Part shown: piece after piece, positions 6,821-9,121 of the stretch
Numbering within the stretch: position 1 is the stretch's first letter
How the letters are laid out: each line of letters opens with the position of its first letter
Translations under genes and position numbers: made by a program
NCBI GenBank assembly: GCA_018263365.1
Contig: JAANXI010000066.1
Span: 1-9,121 of the forward strand
DNA: 9,121 nucleotides
Source of the DNA: Fidelibacterota bacterium
Lineage (GTDB): Bacteria; Fidelibacterota; JAANXI01
Reading direction: 5' to 3'
The notes under the pieces: generated by a model
What the model was told of the DNA's origin: nothing
What the model saw: the letters and a program-made list of their open reading frames with translations, nothing else
Database searches by the model: none

Positions 6821-7783
6821 ATGATTTGGATAAGTGTTCTTGGGTTTCTCGCTGGATTTGTACTGTTAATTCAGGGTGGTGATTGGCTGGTTGACGGTGC
6901 ATCCGCACTGGCGAAGCGGTTTAACATCTCTGAGATAGTGATAGGCTTGACGGTCGTTTCGTTCGGAACGTCCGCGCCGGAATTGATCGTCAATGTGTTT
7001 GCCTCGTTTACCAATGTTGAAAATATTGCGCTTGGTAACATCCTTGGGAGTAACATAGCGAATGTCTTTTTGGTGTTGGGGGTGGCGGCGCTCTATCGAC
7101 CTTTGGCTTTGCAGGGACGCACGATCTGGCGTGAAATTCCGTTTGCTCTGATTATCACCCTGGTATTGGGAATTCTGGCCAATGACCTGGTTTTTGTCTC
7201 TTATGGTCGCAATATTCTCAGCAACGGGGATGGGCTGCTCCTGCTGGTGTTTTTCCTCTTCTTTATGTATTACACGTTTGGCTCCAGCCTGGATGAAGAA
7301 CTGATTGGCGAATTACCTACGTTGCCTCTGAAGAAGTCGGTGCTCTTTGTAATCGCTGGGATGCTGGGGCTGGCGATCGGCGGAAAACTTGTGGTGGACA
7401 GGGCGGAGTTTATTGCTTATTCCATGGGGATAAGTGATGCGTTCATCGGCCTGACGGCGGTGGCCCTGGGGACTTCCCTGCCGGAGCTGATCACCTCGCT
7501 CAATGCGGCGTTCAAATCGAATTCCGATATTGCGGTCGGGAACGTTGTCGGGTCCAATATCTTTAATATTGCCCTGGTGTTGGGAGTATCGAGCAGCATC
7601 AAAGATATTCCGTATCATGGGTCATTCAATTTGGATCTGGGCGTCGCCACCCTCGCCATGATATTTCTGTTTGGGTTTATGTTTCTTGGCAAGCGCCACG
7701 GGATCGGGCGATGGGAAGGAGCACTGTTTGCATTACTGTATATCGGGTATATTGTGATGGTTTACTTTACCCGAGTTGTTTAA
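6821..7783 (+). CDS. Calcium/sodium antiporter family membrane protein (CaCA, YrbG-like)
   Basis: This polytopic inner-membrane protein of 320 residues belongs to the Ca2+:cation antiporter superfamily, which exchanges Ca2+ for Na+ or H+. Two homologous Na_Ca_ex halves are visible in inverted arrangement. The first has the alpha-1 motif GTSAPEL (49-55) with E54 and then GNILGSN (72-78); the second has GTSLPEL (217-223) with E222 and then GNVVGSN (240-246). The paired glutamates and the asparagine/serine positions that coordinate the ions are retained in both. Hydrophobicity suggests about ten membrane spans, with a short hydrophilic linker around residues 150-165 (SSLDEELIGELP). It resembles E. 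coli YrbG in size and plan. The start has only a weak AGAG (6812-6815) close by; GGGGAG at 6798-6803 is 17 bases away. Ion specificity cannot be determined from sequence alone. Confidence 0.93.
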   Translation: MIWISVLGFLAGFVLLIQGGDWLVDGASALAKRFNISEIVIGLTVVSFGTSAPELIVNVFASFTNVENIALGNILGSNIANVFLVLGVAALYRPLALQGRTIWREIPFALIITLVLGILANDLVFVSYGRNILSNGDGLLLLVFFLFFMYYTFGSSLDEELIGELPTLPLKKSVLFVIAGMLGLAIGGKLVVDRAEFIAYSMGISDAFIGLTAVALGTSLPELITSLNAAFKSNSDIAVGNVVGSNIFNIALVLGVSSSIKDIPYHGSFNLDLGVATLAMIFLFGFMFLGKRHGIGRWEGALFALLYIGYIVMVYFTRVV

Positions 7784-7806
7784 TACAGAACAGTATTGAA
7801 CTGAGC

Positions 7807-7813
7807 AGGAGGG
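7807..7813 (+). promoter_or_regulatory. Strong ribosome binding site for the prenyltransferase gene
   Basis: AGGAGGG lies seven bases before the ATG at 7821, the best Shine-Dalgarno match in the window. An ATG at 7814 is in a different frame and too close to this site. Confidence 0.7.
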
Positions 7814-7820
7814 ATGTGCT

Positions 7821-8825
7821 ATGTGGAAAAGATGGTACACAATAATTCAGGGATGTAATCTTCCCGACGAAATCACCATGGAAGAGGCCGATTTCATCAG
7901 TAGATGGCTGGTGATCACGCGGGCCTGTGTTTTTTCCATGACGCTGATATCAGGGATAATTGGCGGGCTGCTTGCCCTGGCCGCAGGGCCGATTAACTGG
8001 TGGTATTGGTTGCTGGCGGTGATTGGTATTATTCTGGCACACGCGGCAAACAATATGATCAACGATTACTTCGATTATCGCAACGGTACCGATGAATCGG
8101 ACGATTACCCCAGGGGATTATACTCGCCGCACCCGATTCGCTCCGGCTGGCTCTCGCCGACCAAACTGATGAATGCCATTCTCATAGTGAATCTGCTGGA
8201 CCTGATTATTGCGATCTATCTGGCTGTGCAGGTAGGCTGGCAGATATTTCTGTTCGCCCTTGTCGGGCTGTTTATCAGCGTCTTTTATGTCGCCAAGCCG
8301 ATCCAGCTGAAGCATAAGGGACTTGGAGAGCTGGGTGTCTTCCTGATTTGGGGGCCACTCATGATCGGTGGTACCTATTTTGTCGTCAGCGGCGGTGCCA
8401 TGCCGACCTGGGTGTTGGCCGCATCGATTCCGTACGGATTATCGGTCACTACCGTCCTCATCGGTAAACATATTGACAAACTCAAACCGGATGCGAGAAA
8501 CGGCGTCAAAACGCTCCCGGTGCTTTTGGGTGAAGAACAATCCCTGTTTTTGAATAAGTTGTTGTTCATTGCATTTCATATCATCGTGATAATCCTGGTA
8601 CTTACCCAAACACTGGGATTTTGGGTACTGTTATCTCTGCTGGCCATTCCAAAACTGGTGAGGGAAACCTGGCCGAAATATTCGGAGCCGCGCCCCGCTG
8701 AAAAGCCGGAGAACTATCCGGTGTGGCCGCTCTGGTTTGTCTCGTGGGCGTTCCGGTATAATCGCCGCGCAGGCGGATTATTCATTTTGGGGCTGATTCT
8801 GAATCTTATAATCCCGGTAGCATAG
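7821..8825 (+). CDS. UbiA-family prenyltransferase (MenA-like)
   Basis: This integral membrane protein of 334 residues has about eight or nine hydrophobic spans. UbiA enzymes attach polyprenyl chains to aromatic acceptors such as quinone precursors, using Mg2+ bound by two aspartate-rich motifs. The first motif is clear: NNMINDYFDYRNGTD (77-91), with D82, D85 and D91; NDYFDYxNGxD is the style of MenA, which prenylates 1,4-dihydroxy-2-naphthoate. The second is present in altered form as GKHIDKLKPD (215-224) followed by NGVKTLPVLLGEE (227-239), with D219 and D224. An early arginine in TRACVFSM lies before the first span. The C-terminus is less usual: a proline-rich linker (RPAEKPENYP, 291-300) and then WPLWF...FRYNRRAGGLF before the last span. 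No other quinone-biosynthesis gene is nearby, so the acceptor is uncertain; a quinone or another isoprenoid lipid are both possible. The next gene starts immediately after its stop. Confidence 0.85.
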   Translation: MWKRWYTIIQGCNLPDEITMEEADFISRWLVITRACVFSMTLISGIIGGLLALAAGPINWWYWLLAVIGIILAHAANNMINDYFDYRNGTDESDDYPRGLYSPHPIRSGWLSPTKLMNAILIVNLLDLIIAIYLAVQVGWQIFLFALVGLFISVFYVAKPIQLKHKGLGELGVFLIWGPLMIGGTYFVVSGGAMPTWVLAASIPYGLSVTTVLIGKHIDKLKPDARNGVKTLPVLLGEEQSLFLNKLLFIAFHIIVIILVLTQTLGFWVLLSLLAIPKLVRETWPKYSEPRPAEKPENYPVWPLWFVSWAFRYNRRAGGLFILGLILNLIIPVA

Positions 8826-9053
8826 ATGTTTAACCAATCCACGATTGCGACGCTGAAATCGGTCAACCCGATCTCAATTCACGGGCAACGATACTACGAT
8901 ATACTGTTTGTCATCGAAGAGGATGAAGAGCAACTGCAGCGCAAGTCACGGGCGCCGTTTGAGGAAGTGTACGAGAATCCACAGCCGGGAGACAAAGTAA
9001 AAATCAACTCTCTGCTCGGCGCGATTACGAGTATTGAGAAGGTGGAAGAGTAA
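8826..9053 (+). CDS. Small protein of unknown function (75 residues)
   Basis: I do not recognise this gene. It encodes a short, acidic, soluble protein with no signal peptide or membrane span. The N-terminal half has alternating hydrophobic residues suggestive of beta strands (ATLKSVNPISI, then YYDILFVIEED), followed by a charged EEDEEQLQRKSR stretch and a C-terminal PGDKVKINSLLGAITSIEKVEE, a possible small beta-barrel. The ATG directly follows the prenyltransferase TAG with zero spacing, and no good ribosome binding site is visible, so translation probably depends on termination and re-initiation from the upstream gene. That arrangement, plus normal-looking codon use and composition, favours a real gene over a chance frame. 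A role linked to the prenyltransferase is conceivable but is inference from position only. Confidence 0.7.
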   Translation: MFNQSTIATLKSVNPISIHGQRYYDILFVIEEDEEQLQRKSRAPFEEVYENPQPGDKVKINSLLGAITSIEKVEE

Positions 9054-9080
9054 ATTCTGACCGCACAGCAAAACCACTGA

Positions 9081-9121
9081 CCTCATCCCAAACCCTCTCC
9101 TAAAATCAGGAGAGGGGCGTA
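9081..9121. repeat. Dispersed-type palindromic repeat with perfect 9-bp stem, cut by window end
   Basis: CCCTCTCCT (9093-9101) and AGGAGAGGG (9108-9116) form a perfect 9-bp stem around the loop AAAATC. The preceding CCTCATCCCAAA (9081-9092) together with the stem resembles a palindromic intergenic repeat that I recall from many unrelated environmental bacterial genomes. It lies 27 bases after the last gene. It could also act as a transcription stop or mRNA-stabilising hairpin, but no T run follows before the window ends. Confidence 0.65.

Noticed and set aside
7782..7797. Inverted repeat AATAC/GTATT after the antiporter, considered as a terminator
   Set aside because: The five-base AT-rich stem is weak and no T run follows; the next gene is only 37 bases on with a strong ribosome binding site.
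1..9121. Defence island, prophage, integrative element, CRISPR or biosynthetic cluster
   Set aside because: No transposase, integrase, nuclease, toxin-antitoxin, regularly spaced long direct repeats or assembly-line enzymes are present; all but one gene belong to familiar families.

Overview
The window is a densely packed bacterial chromosome segment of roughly 50% GC by eye. It carries nine protein-coding genes, all on the + strand, and no RNA gene or insertion sequence that I can see. The gene types (peptidoglycan precursor synthesis, DNA repair, metabolite repair, CoA and amino-acid metabolism, an isoprenoid transferase, a cation antiporter) are ordinary chromosomal core functions. The threonine aldolase and MurA look mainstream bacterial. 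I cannot place the organism firmly. Gene style and the degenerate intergenic repeats would suit an uncultured environmental Gram-negative lineage, but that is only an impression.

Region 1 (1-4737) is a tightly linked four-gene run. It starts with the 3' part of a fused NAD(P)H-hydrate epimerase/dehydratase (nnr, cut by the window start), followed by a VanZ-like membrane protein, the DNA repair ATPase recN and the UDP-GlcNAc enolpyruvyl transferase murA. Neighbouring genes overlap by 14 and 4 bases, and recN and murA are 9 bases apart with the murA Shine-Dalgarno sequence on the recN stop codon. This is an obvious candidate for one translationally coupled transcript.

Region 2 (4738-4918) is the largest non-coding gap, 181 bases. 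It contains a degenerate seven-base-period repeat (GAC at 4809, 4816, 4823, 4830 and 4837, then AAC at 4844), a TTGACA promoter-like hexamer at 4848-4853 that begins within the last repeat unit, and two very short reading frames. One of these ends in a GTGA overlap with the next gene.

Region 3 (4919-9053) holds a low-specificity L-threonine aldolase (ltaE), a crotonase/enoyl-CoA hydratase, a Ca2+/Na+ antiporter-family protein, a UbiA-type prenyltransferase and a 75-residue protein I do not recognise. Gaps are 35, 58, 37 and 0 bases, so these may be co-transcribed, although their functions do not form one evident pathway.

Region 4 (9054-9121) is intergenic and ends in a perfect 9-bp stem-loop within a sequence typical of dispersed palindromic repeats. 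I found no defence system, prophage, CRISPR array or other clearly new system. The most notable unexplained elements are the heptad repeat, the terminal palindrome and the small ORF fused end-to-start with the prenyltransferase gene.
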